Shown here in pieces: positions 1 to 8,142 of a stretch of 64,000 nucleotides of DNA. The stretch is from an uncultured Pseudomonadales bacterium (lineage in GTDB: Bacteria > Pseudomonadota > Gammaproteobacteria > Pseudomonadales > Porticoccaceae), in NCBI GenBank assembly GCA_943788445.1, contig CALSQH010000003.1:186001-250000 (forward strand), in the 5' to 3' direction. Within the stretch, counting starts at the first letter, position 1; the number at the start of each line of letters is the position of its first letter. Both the position numbers and the translations under genes were made by a program. Under the pieces are notes generated by a model. That model did not search any database. It was not told the origin of the DNA and worked only from the letters and a program-made list of their open reading frames with translations.

Positions 1-110
1 TGGGTAGTGAACGTGATATCGCCGAGACGGTGTTTTTTCTTGCGACTGATGCCAGCTATATGACTGGCCAAACTATCGCTGTGGATGGCGGCAGCTCAAA
101 TAGCCTTTAA
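1..110 (+). CDS. Short-chain dehydrogenase/reductase, C-terminal end (partial)
   Basis: Only the last 35 codons lie in the window; the frame begins at base 3 and stops with TAA at 108-110. The visible end contains YMTGQTIAVDGG, the conserved C-terminal cofactor-proximal segment of the classical SDR family (FabG-like reductases, pteridine reductases). The Rossmann glycine motif and the Tyr-Lys catalytic pair lie off the window. folB and folK are nearby, so a pterin reductase (FolM type) is possible, but that is inference. The gene converges with the minus-strand SEFIR-EAL gene 25 bases away. Confidence 0.75.
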   Translation, partial: GSERDIAETVFFLATDASYMTGQTIAVDGGSSNSL

Positions 111-135
111 GCTGCCTGTTTCGAAGACAGACCTC

Positions 136-2226
136 CTACCAGCCTAGTTTGCGCTTAATTTCATCATGTTTATTTTTATCCAGCCGGTCAGGTACTTCAT
201 CGCCTGCTTTAGCCAGCGAATGGCCCTGAATATAATCCACTTCGAGGTCGTTGACCAAAGTTGAAAGGGTAATATTTTCTTCCACCTCTTCATCTAAGCC
301 TTCGACAATAATGCTAAATAGTCGATTGTGAGAGGCGTCCTTGGTACTAACTAGCTGAGCAATCATCTCCATCGCAAAATTGGGCTGATACAACAGCACC
401 TCTCGATCAACTTTGACAAAGTCAGGCATAATCTTTTGCACTCTAAGCAGCGAACTATAACCAGCGCCAAAATCATCAATGGCTATTTTGACTCTCTTTT
501 CTTTGAGTTCTTCCTTGGCCTTAATAAACGCCTCCAAGGTTTCATCTTCATTGACTCCGGCTTTTATTACACCTTTTTCAGATAATTCTAAGACCAATTT
601 GTGGCCGGGAAATTTTAACTCTTCAAGAATTTTATACAGTTCCTCCCTATAGCCAGGACGAAGAATGGTACTGGAGTAAAGATTGACCGTAAGCATCATT
701 AAATCACTGAAGGAGCGACGTTTATTTTTTACCAGTAAATCAAGGTATTTGGTTAATGCAGTTCTTAAAATATAAATATCAAGTTGCGTCTGGAACCTTA
801 TCCCCCAAAGCTCAGCAGCCTTAAACAGCCAGCTGGGCACAAGACCATTGACTCGTGCCAACGCCTCAAAGGCAATAATATTAAAACTCTTGCCAGAGGC
901 GCTAAACCGAATAATTGGTTCGTAATAAACATCCACTAACCGAAGCTGCTGATTAAATAACTTATAACGCCGCTCGTACATTTCCTCACTGACGAAGTTG
1001 TAGACCGACTTAAAATTGTCGTAGACATGAATGCGAATATCATCGCGCTCAACCCTGCGGATAAAACCATTGGTTATTTCAAATATAGACGACAGAACTA
1101 TCTGAAAACTAGCGTCAATACTGACTGTTTTATCAACACCATTGATCAATAGTCCAACTATCTGGTCCTCACTGGCTGAGCTATCAAAAACCAACGGCAC
1201 ATAGGCAGAATTATTTTTTAAAATAGATCGTGTCGCATTAAAAACCAGTGCCAAATTTTGACCAAAAAGCTCGGTATAATCCTCTTTGAGCGCTTTTATT
1301 TGGCGCGCAGAAACCTGCCCCTTTTTACTCGTATGAAACTCTTGCATATTGTCGATAAAAACACACGAACTAGCGTTAAAAGCGGCGCAAATCACTTTCA
1401 AATAATCTTTTATGACGCAGCTCGAACTATCCAGTTCATCAAGCCGATTGAGTATATTTTCAAGTAATATTTCACTCTGTTCAAAACACGAAGAAAACAG
1501 AGATACATCACTGTAGCGCTGGCTTAGTTCATCAGTGATCAGATCAAATTTACTTTGCTCACTTGCCCCTGAAAGCCAACTATTCTCTGTCTTAAATTTT
1601 TTCGCATTTCCATAGATCAGATTAAAAACATCCGCAAATGGACTAGATTGAGCAGAGGTATTGTCTCTTCCTAGTGTGGTTTTCACCCTAGGTTGCATGC
1701 TGTCATTAACGGCGCCATTGAGACGTTCAGGAATACCGCCTCGAGCAGGCTTTTTGTGAAACTCGCGGCCATAGATAAAGAAAAGTAGGCGTTCGTAATT
1801 GACATCAAATTCTTCTGGAACAGAAAAATCAATATAAAACCGCGAGCTCAGATACGCTGGGATGCAGCCGTTGCCATCTTCATTTTTCTCACAGGCCAGG
1901 GCAAAAAATTTCTCTTGAGTAGTGTCATTGGCAATACAATTCACCATTAACTCTACCTCGTTACCTACACCGCCTATCCGCCCATCGGCCTTCTCTTTAT
2001 ACAGGCTGTCGCAAACAATAAGCACCTTATCCACCTCAGGATCGGTAACCATTTGTTCCATAAACGCGAACATTTCTTGCCCGTATTTCAGATCCCAGCG
2101 ATCCATAATGACTTCAACGCCATCTTTGAGCAGACTTTCGGCGAGATTGGCCACCCAGTCTTTATGCCGATCATCCGTCTGGCTATAGGAAATAAATAAT
2201 TTGGGGTGCTTTATTGATAAAGTCAT
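136..2226 (-). CDS. SEFIR-domain / EAL-domain fusion protein
   Basis: The protein joins two domains not usually seen together. Residues ~8-150 resemble a SEFIR (TIR-like) domain: it begins PKLFISYSQ, continues with a helix and VEVIMDRWDL, then VDKVLIVCDSLY. Residues ~440-690 are an EAL cyclic-di-GMP phosphodiesterase domain with expected metal and catalytic residues: AFEALAR, TVNLYSS, LVLELSE, IAIDDFGAGYSSL, DFVKVDR, IIVEGLDEE and DYIQGHSLAK. On this reading it may be catalytically active. The middle ~280 residues match nothing I recognise. I chose the second ATG (2226) because AAGG lies 9 bases upstream of it; an ATG at 2235 would sit directly on AAGG. No signal peptide or membrane segment is evident, so it is probably cytoplasmic. 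It stands alone between a convergent SDR gene and an OmpA-like gene. Confidence 0.85.
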   Translation of the reverse strand: MTLSIKHPKLFISYSQTDDRHKDWVANLAESLLKDGVEVIMDRWDLKYGQEMFAFMEQMVTDPEVDKVLIVCDSLYKEKADGRIGGVGNEVELMVNCIANDTTQEKFFALACEKNEDGNGCIPAYLSSRFYIDFSVPEEFDVNYERLLFFIYGREFHKKPARGGIPERLNGAVNDSMQPRVKTTLGRDNTSAQSSPFADVFNLIYGNAKKFKTENSWLSGASEQSKFDLITDELSQRYSDVSLFSSCFEQSEILLENILNRLDELDSSSCVIKDYLKVICAAFNASSCVFIDNMQEFHTSKKGQVSARQIKALKEDYTELFGQNLALVFNATRSILKNNSAYVPLVFDSSASEDQIVGLLINGVDKTVSIDASFQIVLSSIFEITNGFIRRVERDDIRIHVYDNFKSVYNFVSEEMYERRYKLFNQQLRLVDVYYEPIIRFSASGKSFNIIAFEALARVNGLVPSWLFKAAELWGIRFQTQLDIYILRTALTKYLDLLVKNKRRSFSDLMMLTVNLYSSTILRPGYREELYKILEELKFPGHKLVLELSEKGVIKAGVNEDETLEAFIKAKEELKEKRVKIAIDDFGAGYSSLLRVQKIMPDFVKVDREVLLYQPNFAMEMIAQLVSTKDASHNRLFSIIVEGLDEEVEENITLSTLVNDLEVDYIQGHSLAKAGDEVPDRLDKNKHDEIKRKLGW

Positions 2227-2288
2227 TGATAGCATCCTTGCTTAGCAAACTCGAACTGATTAGGGGCCAATAACGACCCCTATAAAGG

Positions 2289-2990
2289 CTATTCAGTAAT
2301 TGGTAACAGGGTGATTTCCGCACGGCGATTAAGCTGCTTGCCCTCAGCGGTATTATTCCCAGCAATAGGCTCTGCCTCACCAAATCCAACAGTTTCTAAT
2401 CGTACCGGCAATATGCTCTGCGAGACCAAATAATCCGAAACCGATGCGGCGCGGCGTTGAGAGAGGTCTTGATTAAAGCTAGCGCTGCCATCACTGTCGG
2501 TATGACCGGCGACAACAACCAGTGTTTTATCATATTCAGCAATCACTAACGCCACAGAATCAAGTACAGAGTAAAAGCTCGCATTGATATTCGCGCTATT
2601 GCTGGCAAAGGTAATATTGCCCGGCATAATCAGATTGATATTATCGCCGACCCGCTCGACGCTGACACCGCTACCGCGCAACTGCTTGCGCAGCTTGGCT
2701 TCTTGGGCATCCATGTAGTAGCCAATTCCACCCCCTATAGCAGCGCCACCTCCGGCAGCCGCAAGGATACGTTTGTTGCGCTGACGGCTGTCTTCGTCCT
2801 TGTTGTCTATATACGCAATAACTGCACCGACACCCGCGCCAATACTCGCGCCAATAGCTGTATTGGTGGTTTTTTCTTCACCGGTGTAAGGGTCAAATGT
2901 AGTACAGGCTTGCAGGGCAAAAAGACATAAAAAGGGGGGAAGGCAAGCGCGAATTTTTTTCATTGATGAACTAAACGATAAGCTAAACAT
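2289..2990 (-). CDS. OmpA-family lipoprotein with glycine-zipper segment
   Basis: The N-terminal signal peptide ends in the lipobox LQAC (Cys ~29), so this is a predicted lipoprotein. A glycine-zipper region follows (IGASIGAGVGAVIAY and a second AAAGGGAAIGGGIGYY), then a C-terminal OmpA peptidoglycan-binding domain with VVAGHTDSDG and DLSQRRAASVSDYLV. This is the YiaD-like layout, which tethers outer membrane to peptidoglycan. The start at 2990 is supported by GGAG five bases upstream; the internal ATG nine codons on has no ribosome-binding site. It lies 62 bases upstream of the SEFIR-EAL gene on the same strand, so the two could be cotranscribed, although nothing links them functionally. Confidence 0.85.
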   Translation of the reverse strand: MFSLSFSSSMKKIRACLPPFLCLFALQACTTFDPYTGEEKTTNTAIGASIGAGVGAVIAYIDNKDEDSRQRNKRILAAAGGGAAIGGGIGYYMDAQEAKLRKQLRGSGVSVERVGDNINLIMPGNITFASNSANINASFYSVLDSVALVIAEYDKTLVVVAGHTDSDGSASFNQDLSQRRAASVSDYLVSQSILPVRLETVGFGEAEPIAGNNTAEGKQLNRRAEITLLPITE

Positions 2991-3103
2991 AGTTACTCCA
3001 TTAAATAGTAATGGGCATCATTGCCCAAAACATCATCAAAATCAGTATAGCCTGTAGATTAAGGCCTGCATGATTTCACTTTAAATTGCCGACTGTATCA
3101 ACT

Positions 3104-4579
3104 CTAAAGCCCCGCCACCTGATCAAATCGCTGCCGAATTGAAAGCGATGGTTTATCGGTTAGTAAGGAAACCAACACAATGGCGAAGGCTGCAAGAGCA
3201 AACCCAGGAATAATTTCATATAAATCAAAAATACCACCGCCAAGCTGTTTCCATATCACTACAGTACAACCGCCGACAATAACCCCCGCCAAAGCACCCT
3301 GCCCATTCATACGCCTCCAATACAGCGAAATAATCAAAGTCGGACCAAAAGCCGCACCAAAGCCTGCCCAAGCATAACTCACCATATCCAAGACTTTACT
3401 GTCGGGATTCAACGCAATAAACGTGGCAGCGACCGCGATAATCACAACCGCCCCTCTACCCACATTAACCAACTCTTTTTGGCTGGCCTGTTGGCGAAAG
3501 AATGCCTTGTAAAAATCATCGGCTAACGCTGAAGAGGAAACCAGCAATTGGGAATCCGCTGTGCTCATCACTGCGGCCAAAATCGCCGCCAACAGTACAC
3601 CGGCAATCACGGGATGAAAGAGCGCATTAATCAGCAGCATAAATGCCTTCTCAGGATCATTTAGCGGTGTATCAAAAAAGGTAATAGACGCCAAGCCACA
3701 AGCCAGCGAACCGAGCAGAGCAAGTGCTGTCCAGCTGACAGCGATTCTGCGCGCGGTGGGGATATCCTCTGGTGAGCGGATGGCTTTAAATCGAGCCAAA
3801 ATATGCGGCTGGCCAAAATAGCCCAGCCCCCAACCCAGCAGCGACAGTATGGCTATTGCACCCAGAGGTTTTCCATCAATGCTGGTCCAGATATTTAATA
3901 ATTCGGGATTTGTATTTGCTATCCCGGCACGGGTCGCCGACCAACCACCATCAACGGACATCGCGACTACTGGAACAATCAACAGAGCGGCAGCCATTAA
4001 TAATCCTTGCACCACATCAGTCCAACTCACCGCAATAAATCCACCAAAAAGGGTATAAGACACAACCGCTACCGCACCGATAATCACTGCAAATTGATAG
4101 TCGAGACCAAAAGTAGTTTCAAATAGTTTTCCACCAGCGACCAAACCGGAGCTAGTGTAGAACAGGAAAAAAATCAAAATAAATGCCGCAGAGATCACTC
4201 GTAAAACGTGCGTCTTATCTTCAAAGCGGTTTTCAAGAAATTCAGGAATAGTCAGTGAGTCGCCTGCCTCCTTGGTATAAATACGCAGGCGCTTGGCAAC
4301 AATCGACCAGTTAAGCCAGGTGCCTGCCAAAAGTCCGAGTGCAATCCAAATCGATTCCAGGCCCGCAGCATAAGCAAAACCAGGCAACCCAAGTAGTAAC
4401 CAGCCGCTCATATCGGATGCGCCAGCACTGAGCGCCGAAGGCAGTGGCCCCAAATTACGCCCACCCAACAAATAGTCCGACAGGTCACTGGTTTTAAGAT
4501 AAGCCCAGATACCAATGCCCAGCATCATTGCCAAATAAATAAAGAATGTGATGCCGACGGCAAGTTGCTGTTCAATCAT
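3104..4579 (-). CDS. putP: Sodium/proline symporter PutP
   Basis: A 491-residue member of the sodium:solute symporter family with about 13 hydrophobic segments along its length. Diagnostic stretches are DYLLGGRNLGPLPSALSAGA near the N-terminus, GASDMSGWLLLGLPGFAYAAGL, and VMSTADSQLLVSSSALADDF, which corresponds to the serine/threonine sodium site of PutP. The length matches the ~500-residue family norm. It imports proline with sodium across the inner membrane. No putA or other proline gene is nearby, so substrate is assigned from family resemblance. The flanking gaps are short and show no recognisable operator. Confidence 0.9.
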   Translation of the reverse strand: MIEQQLAVGITFFIYLAMMLGIGIWAYLKTSDLSDYLLGGRNLGPLPSALSAGASDMSGWLLLGLPGFAYAAGLESIWIALGLLAGTWLNWSIVAKRLRIYTKEAGDSLTIPEFLENRFEDKTHVLRVISAAFILIFFLFYTSSGLVAGGKLFETTFGLDYQFAVIIGAVAVVSYTLFGGFIAVSWTDVVQGLLMAAALLIVPVVAMSVDGGWSATRAGIANTNPELLNIWTSIDGKPLGAIAILSLLGWGLGYFGQPHILARFKAIRSPEDIPTARRIAVSWTALALLGSLACGLASITFFDTPLNDPEKAFMLLINALFHPVIAGVLLAAILAAVMSTADSQLLVSSSALADDFYKAFFRQQASQKELVNVGRGAVVIIAVAATFIALNPDSKVLDMVSYAWAGFGAAFGPTLIISLYWRRMNGQGALAGVIVGGCTVVIWKQLGGGIFDLYEIIPGFALAAFAIVLVSLLTDKPSLSIRQRFDQVAGL

Positions 4580-4668
4580 AACGGTACTCTCTGAATAAAA
4601 TTCATCGGACTCACTCGCCTACAGACTGGAAGTGAATTAGCCATTTATGGACAACATGCCCACATTGA

Positions 4669-5184
4669 TCAGCATGTACGAGTAACATTTTCTCCGCGCC
4701 AGATAAATTCTACCGGCCAAAGTTCTTGTTTGCTTTTATCGTATTCCTGCCAATGCTGCGAATAGCTTTGAGTGGTTACAGGATGTTGAGTCTGGGGAGC
4801 AATCTCCGCAAGAGGTAACAATACAAAGGCATTTTTTAACACCTCATCTCTCGGTAACTGAATACCATCGATCTCTCCGGCAATATCGTCAACGGTTAAA
4901 ATATCAATATCTAGGCTGCGCGATCCAAACCTGGGACCGCTGCGATCGCGGCCATTTTGGTCTTCGATACTCTTGAGTATTTTAGACACTTCACCCACCG
5001 CCAGCGAGGCGTGAATACCGACCACCAGATTGTAAAAACTATCGCCGTCAAAACCCACGGATTCACTTTCGTAAACCGACGACACCACTAACTCACCAAA
5101 ACATTCAGCCAATGCATCCAGTGCCGCAGTAATACGTCTGCGGCGCTCAATATTACTGCCTAGGCTGAGGTAAACAAGAGCCAT
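4669..5184 (-). CDS. folK: 2-amino-4-hydroxy-6-hydroxymethyldihydropteridine pyrophosphokinase
   Basis: This is HPPK, which transfers pyrophosphate from ATP to 6-hydroxymethyl-dihydropterin in folate synthesis. The 171 residues begin ALVYLSLGSNI, the family N-terminus. The HPPK signature follows around residues 80-100 (RSGPRFGSRSLDIDILTVDD), including the magnesium-binding DxD. Its ATG overlaps the last base of the folB stop (TAATG), so translation is coupled to folB, which performs the preceding step of the pathway. It is the last gene of tsaD-folB-folK. Confidence 0.95.
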   Translation of the reverse strand: MALVYLSLGSNIERRRRITAALDALAECFGELVVSSVYESESVGFDGDSFYNLVVGIHASLAVGEVSKILKSIEDQNGRDRSGPRFGSRSLDIDILTVDDIAGEIDGIQLPRDEVLKNAFVLLPLAEIAPQTQHPVTTQSYSQHWQEYDKSKQELWPVEFIWRGENVTRTC

Positions 5185-5558
5185 TAGGGCTGTACTCCTC
5201 GTTGACCCAGCTCTCCCCGCTCGATCAAAATGCCCACATCTTGAGATCCTCTAAGGGCGCCGGGCTTGCTGACTCGCAGCCTCAACCAGGGCACAGAAAA
5301 TTCATTGGTCACTATACTGGCGACTTCCTCAGCCATGCGCTCTACCAATAAAAACTCGCTCTCTTCAATAAACTTTATCAATCGCTTGGCGATAGATTTG
5401 TAGTTGAGGGCATACTGGATATCGTCAGTTTCGGCGGCTTTGCGAATATCGTGCGCCATCTCCAAATCTAAACTGACAATCTGCTTTACTTCGCGCTCCC
5501 AGTCGTAAATACCAATAATGGTCTCAATACGCAGATCTCTTATATAAACAATATCCAT
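5184..5558 (-). CDS. folB: Dihydroneopterin aldolase
   Basis: FolB converts 7,8-dihydroneopterin to 6-hydroxymethyl-dihydropterin and glycolaldehyde. The 124-residue protein has the family's starting strand (DIVYIRDLRIETIIGIYDWE), with the conserved Glu for pterin binding, then NYKSIAKRLIKFIEES and FLLVERMAEEVA. The C-terminal lysine stretch appears as RVSKPGALRG. Length is normal for the family (~120). It overlaps tsaD upstream and folK downstream by one base each, so the three genes are translationally coupled. Some homologues also epimerise the substrate; that cannot be judged here. Confidence 0.93.
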   Translation of the reverse strand: MDIVYIRDLRIETIIGIYDWEREVKQIVSLDLEMAHDIRKAAETDDIQYALNYKSIAKRLIKFIEESEFLLVERMAEEVASIVTNEFSVPWLRLRVSKPGALRGSQDVGILIERGELGQRGVQP

Positions 5559-6598
5559 TAAACTTTTTCCTGTGGCTTTATCAATTGATCCAATGGCCAG
5601 CGCGGCGTTGCCGAGATTTCCAGTATATTTTTTTCACCCGCCAAGAGTCGCTGGCAACCGGCATAGGCAATCATAGCGCCATTATCGGTGCAAAATTCAT
5701 GGCGAGCATAAAATACCTGCGCGCCCTCTTTGCCCAGTGAGACTTCGAGCTTTTCTCGCAATCGAGTGTTGGCCGAAACACCACCGGCAATCACCAATGT
5801 TTTCATTAAGGTCTGCTGTAGTGCTCTGCGACATTTAATCACCAGAGTATCGACCACCGCCTCCTGAAATCCGGCACAGATATCCAGCATAGTCTGCTCG
5901 TCAGGGAGTACATCATCACCACGGTTTTTTTCGATTAGATTGCGGGTAAAGGTTTTTAGGCCGGAAAAGCTGAAATCCAAACCGGGTCGGTCGGTCATTG
6001 GGCGCGGAAAGGGGAATCTTTCGATATGACCGCGTTCAGCCATTGCCGCCAATCGCGGCCCGCCGGGATACTCTAGATCGAGCAGTTTGGCGGTCTTATC
6101 AAAGGCTTCCCCGGCAGCATCATCGACCGATTCGCCGAGTAATTCATATTCACCGATGGCGGTTACAGAGACCAGTTGGGTGTGTCCGCCGGAGACGAGT
6201 AGCGCAACAAATGGAAATACCGGAGGATTATCTTCAAGCATCGGTGCCAGCAGATGGCCTTCCATATGGTGTACCCCTAACACGGGTATGTTTAACGTAT
6301 AAGCCATCGCCGATGCCACTGAGCCACCCACCATTAATGCACCCATCAATCCGGGGCCAGCGGTGTAGGCAATTCCATCGAGGTCAGTTTTGCTGATATT
6401 GGCCTCTGCTAAAACCTTTTCTAACAGGGGCAGAATCTTGCGCACATGATCTCGCGAGGCAAGTTCGGGCACCACGCCACCATACTCAGCGTGAAGCTTT
6501 ACTTGAGAGTAAAGTGTATGAGCCAATAGACCCCGTTCACTGTCGTAGACAGCAACTCCGGTTTCATCACAGGATGTTTCTATTCCTAGCACAAGCAT
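5558..6598 (-). CDS. tsaD: tRNA N6-adenosine threonylcarbamoyltransferase TsaD
   Basis: TsaD transfers the threonylcarbamoyl group to A37 of ANN-decoding tRNAs (t6A), working with TsaB, TsaC and TsaE. The 346-residue sequence has the ASKHA-fold N-terminus [18 protein letters not shown], the iron-binding histidine pair in [10 protein letters not shown] (~110-119), [11 protein letters not shown], and the C-terminal [13 protein letters not shown] and [13 protein letters not shown]. Every diagnostic motif is present. It opens the folB-folK transcription unit and is divergent from rpsU, the standard gammaproteobacterial arrangement. tsaE is also in this window at 55.3-55.9 kb. Confidence 0.97.
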   Translation of the reverse strand: MLVLGIETSCDETGVAVYDSERGLLAHTLYSQVKLHAEYGGVVPELASRDHVRKILPLLEKVLAEANISKTDLDGIAYTAGPGLMGALMVGGSVASAMAYTLNIPVLGVHHMEGHLLAPMLEDNPPVFPFVALLVSGGHTQLVSVTAIGEYELLGESVDDAAGEAFDKTAKLLDLEYPGGPRLAAMAERGHIERFPFPRPMTDRPGLDFSFSGLKTFTRNLIEKNRGDDVLPDEQTMLDICAGFQEAVVDTLVIKCRRALQQTLMKTLVIAGGVSANTRLREKLEVSLGKEGAQVFYARHEFCTDNGAMIAYAGCQRLLAGEKNILEISATPRWPLDQLIKPQEKV

Positions 6599-6744
6599 TT
6601 AAATTTGGCCCTGAAGCATTATTTACGGACATTGGAAGCAACTGTTAAAGTCCGTCAGAAGGCGTAACTTTAAACTCTCTGCAGGCCTTTGTGAACGGGT
6701 ACTTTGAGTTAAACCAATAAGAGCTGAAAAGTGCATAAAAAACT

Positions 6745-6771
6745 TTGCATCAATCAGGCTAAGTGTATAGA
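6745..6771 (+). promoter_or_regulatory. Candidate sigma-70 promoter for rpsU
   Basis: TTGCAT at 6745-6750 and TATAGA at 6766-6771 form a possible -35/-10 pair with a 15-base spacer, shorter than the ideal 17. The site sits about 80 bases upstream of rpsU in the divergent tsaD-rpsU gap (254 bases), where a promoter is expected. The remainder of the gap shows no strong palindrome. Confidence 0.3.
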
Positions 6772-6852
6772 CTACGCGCCCTTAAAGAGTCAGCTAAGAA
6801 ATAGTTCTTGGCGACAGATCGTTTTAACACGAGATACATACAGGATTTATAA

Positions 6853-7068
6853 ATGCCAAGCGTTCGCCTTAAAGAAAACGAGCCCTTTGACGTAGCACTA
6901 CGTCGCTTCAAACGTTCATGTGAGAAAGCCGGTATTCTGGCTAAGGTCCGTAGCTGTGAGTTCTACGAGAAACCTACTTGGGAACGCAAGCGTAAAGCTG
7001 CTGCCGCTGTTAAGCGCAACCAGAAAAAAGTATCTCGCGAATCACGCAAGTTTACTCGACTCTACTAA
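6853..7068 (+). CDS. rpsU: 30S ribosomal protein bS21
   Basis: The 71-residue, highly basic protein begins [20 protein letters not shown], the typical bS21 N-terminus, and ends in an Arg/Lys-rich helix ([20 protein letters not shown]). bS21 is a late-assembling small-subunit protein needed for initiation on natural mRNAs. Length equals the gammaproteobacterial norm. It starts the rpsU-yqeY-dnaG-rpoD macromolecular-synthesis series and is followed by a terminator-like hairpin that may uncouple its high expression from the genes downstream. Confidence 0.97.
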   Translation: MPSVRLKENEPFDVALRRFKRSCEKAGILAKVRSCEFYEKPTWERKRKAAAAVKRNQKKVSRESRKFTRLY

Positions 7069-7070
7069 GC

Positions 7071-7135
7071 TTAACTCTCAAACAAGAGAGTTAACTTTTG
7101 AGTTAAAGCAAAGAGCGCCTGACCGGCGCTTTTTG
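7071..7135 (+). terminator. Double hairpin after rpsU with T-run
   Basis: Two hairpins follow the rpsU stop. The first is TTAACTCTC (7071-7079) and GAGAGTTAA (7086-7094) around a six-base loop, a perfect 9-bp stem. The second is AGCGCC (7114-7119) and GGCGCT (7125-7130) with a five-base loop followed by TTTTT, an intrinsic terminator shape. It probably attenuates transcription from rpsU into yqeY. Confidence 0.65.
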
Positions 7136-7178
7136 TGTTTCTGGAATTCAGAAATTCCACTTTAAACGGAGAATCATT

Positions 7179-7622
7179 ATGTCCTTAAAACAGCAAGTTA
7201 AAGACGCCATGAAAGATGCCATGCGCGCCAAAGAAAAAGAGCGCCTGAGTGCTATTCGTCTGATAATGGCAGAAGTAAAGCGCATCGAGGTGGATGAGAG
7301 AATTGAAATTGAAGACGAACGTATGCTGGTCATTCTAGACAAAATGGTTAAGCAGCGTCGCGATTCAATCTCCCAGTACGAGAGCGCTGGACGCCAAGAA
7401 CTCGCCGATATTGAAATCGCAGAGATCAATGTTATTCAGGACTTTTTACCCACGGCATTAACCGAAGCGGAAATTGCTGAGCTTATTCAGCTGGCAATTG
7501 CTGAGACCGGCGCTGAATCTATGCGCGATATGGGTAAAGTAATGAGTATTATCAAACCCAAGATTCAGGGTCGTGCCGATGCTGGTGCAGTTAGTGGGCT
7601 GATTAAGAAAGCTCTTAGTTAA
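7179..7622 (+). CDS. yqeY: GatB/YqeY-domain protein
   Basis: The 147-residue protein is a stand-alone YqeY, related to the tail domain of the amidotransferase subunit GatB. It opens with LKQQVKDAMKDAMRAKEKER and contains VLDKMVKQRRDSISQYESAGR-like text and a C-terminal MGKVMSIIKPKIQGRADAGAV, all diagnostic. GGAG lies seven bases before the ATG. Its position between rpsU and dnaG is conserved in many gammaproteobacteria. The GatB tail binds tRNA, but the role of the free domain is not established. The stop codon is embedded in a 14-bp tandem repeat that runs on into the intergenic region. Confidence 0.93.
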   Translation: MSLKQQVKDAMKDAMRAKEKERLSAIRLIMAEVKRIEVDERIEIEDERMLVILDKMVKQRRDSISQYESAGRQELADIEIAEINVIQDFLPTALTEAEIAELIQLAIAETGAESMRDMGKVMSIIKPKIQGRADAGAVSGLIKKALS

Positions 7623-7646
7623 AAGCTCTTAGTTAAAAGCTCTTAG
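7608..7646 (+). repeat. 14-bp tandem repeat spanning the yqeY stop codon
   Basis: The unit AAAGCTCTTAGTTA occurs at 7608-7621 and 7622-7635, with a third truncated copy at 7636-7646. The first copy includes most of the yqeY stop (TAA at 7620-7622), so the following copies are extra sequence after the gene. Similar 12-15-bp tandem copies occur at other gene boundaries in this window. Confidence 0.9.
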
Positions 7647-7704
7647 CCTATAAAGCAGTAATGTTTGATTGAGCCTCAGTTCTGGATCGTGGCGGTCAGA
7701 GCGA

Positions 7705-7792
7705 GCTTAGGCTTTCCCCGACTCACCGTAAACCCATCCCTGGGGGCTCGAGTGCGGCATCCATGCCGCACACGGTCTGGGAAAGCCTAAGC
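7705..7792. repeat. REP-like structured element 1
   Basis: An outer inverted repeat GCTTAGGCTTTCCC (7705-7718) pairs with GGGAAAGCCTAAGC (7779-7792), 14 bp without mismatch. Inside lie the core words CCATCCCTGGG and CTCGAG, then a second perfect hairpin, GTGCGGCAT with ATGCCGCAC (7752-7771), then CACGGTC. The core is shared, in inverted orientation, with element 2 about 90 bases away. It occupies the yqeY-dnaG gap and is non-coding; it would fold strongly in RNA of either strand. Confidence 0.85.
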
Positions 7793-7883
7793 CCACTCTA
7801 ACCTTCAACCGAAACTATGGATTACCTGTGTAATTTCTTATTGTTTTTTTAGAAATCCGATGGCTGGTCTTAGGTCGGAGCCG

Positions 7884-7968
7884 AGAAAGGCCTCCCGGGA
7901 CCGTGCGCCGAAGGGAACGGCGCTCGAACGCCCATGGATGGCTTGAGTGAGTCTCGGGAGGCCTTTCT
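7884..7968. repeat. REP-like structured element 2, inverted relative to element 1
   Basis: AGAAAGGCCTCCCG (7884-7897) pairs with CGGGAGGCCTTTCT (7955-7968), a 14-bp perfect outer stem whose sequence is unrelated to that of element 1. The enclosed part, read on the minus strand, has the same ordered words as element 1: CCATCCATGGG, a TCGAG-like word, an inner hairpin (GCGCCG with CGGCGC) and CACGGTC. The core and architecture are thus conserved while both stems differ. The rest of the gap (7647-7704 and 7969-8142) shows no gene, only short A-rich repeats of GAAAGCCCTT near 8010-8050. Confidence 0.82.
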
Positions 7969-8142
7969 TGGCTTCGGCCGCCACGCGACAAATTTCCACT
8001 CAATTAAAAGAAAGCCCTTAGCTGATGGAAAGCCCTTTGATAATTAGAAAGCAATTAAACCAGCAGCAACCCAAGCTCTAGTTTATTTCCCCACCGAAGA
8101 CGTTACACTATAGCAATCAAAAAAGAGCACCGTAAAACGCCA

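Noticed and set aside
5998..6396. 132-codon plus-strand frame across tsaD
   Set aside because: Arg/Pro-rich antisense shadow of the conserved tsaD frame.
7815..8003. 62-codon minus-strand open frame
   Set aside because: It is the translation of REP-like element 2; Arg/Pro-rich with no start signal.
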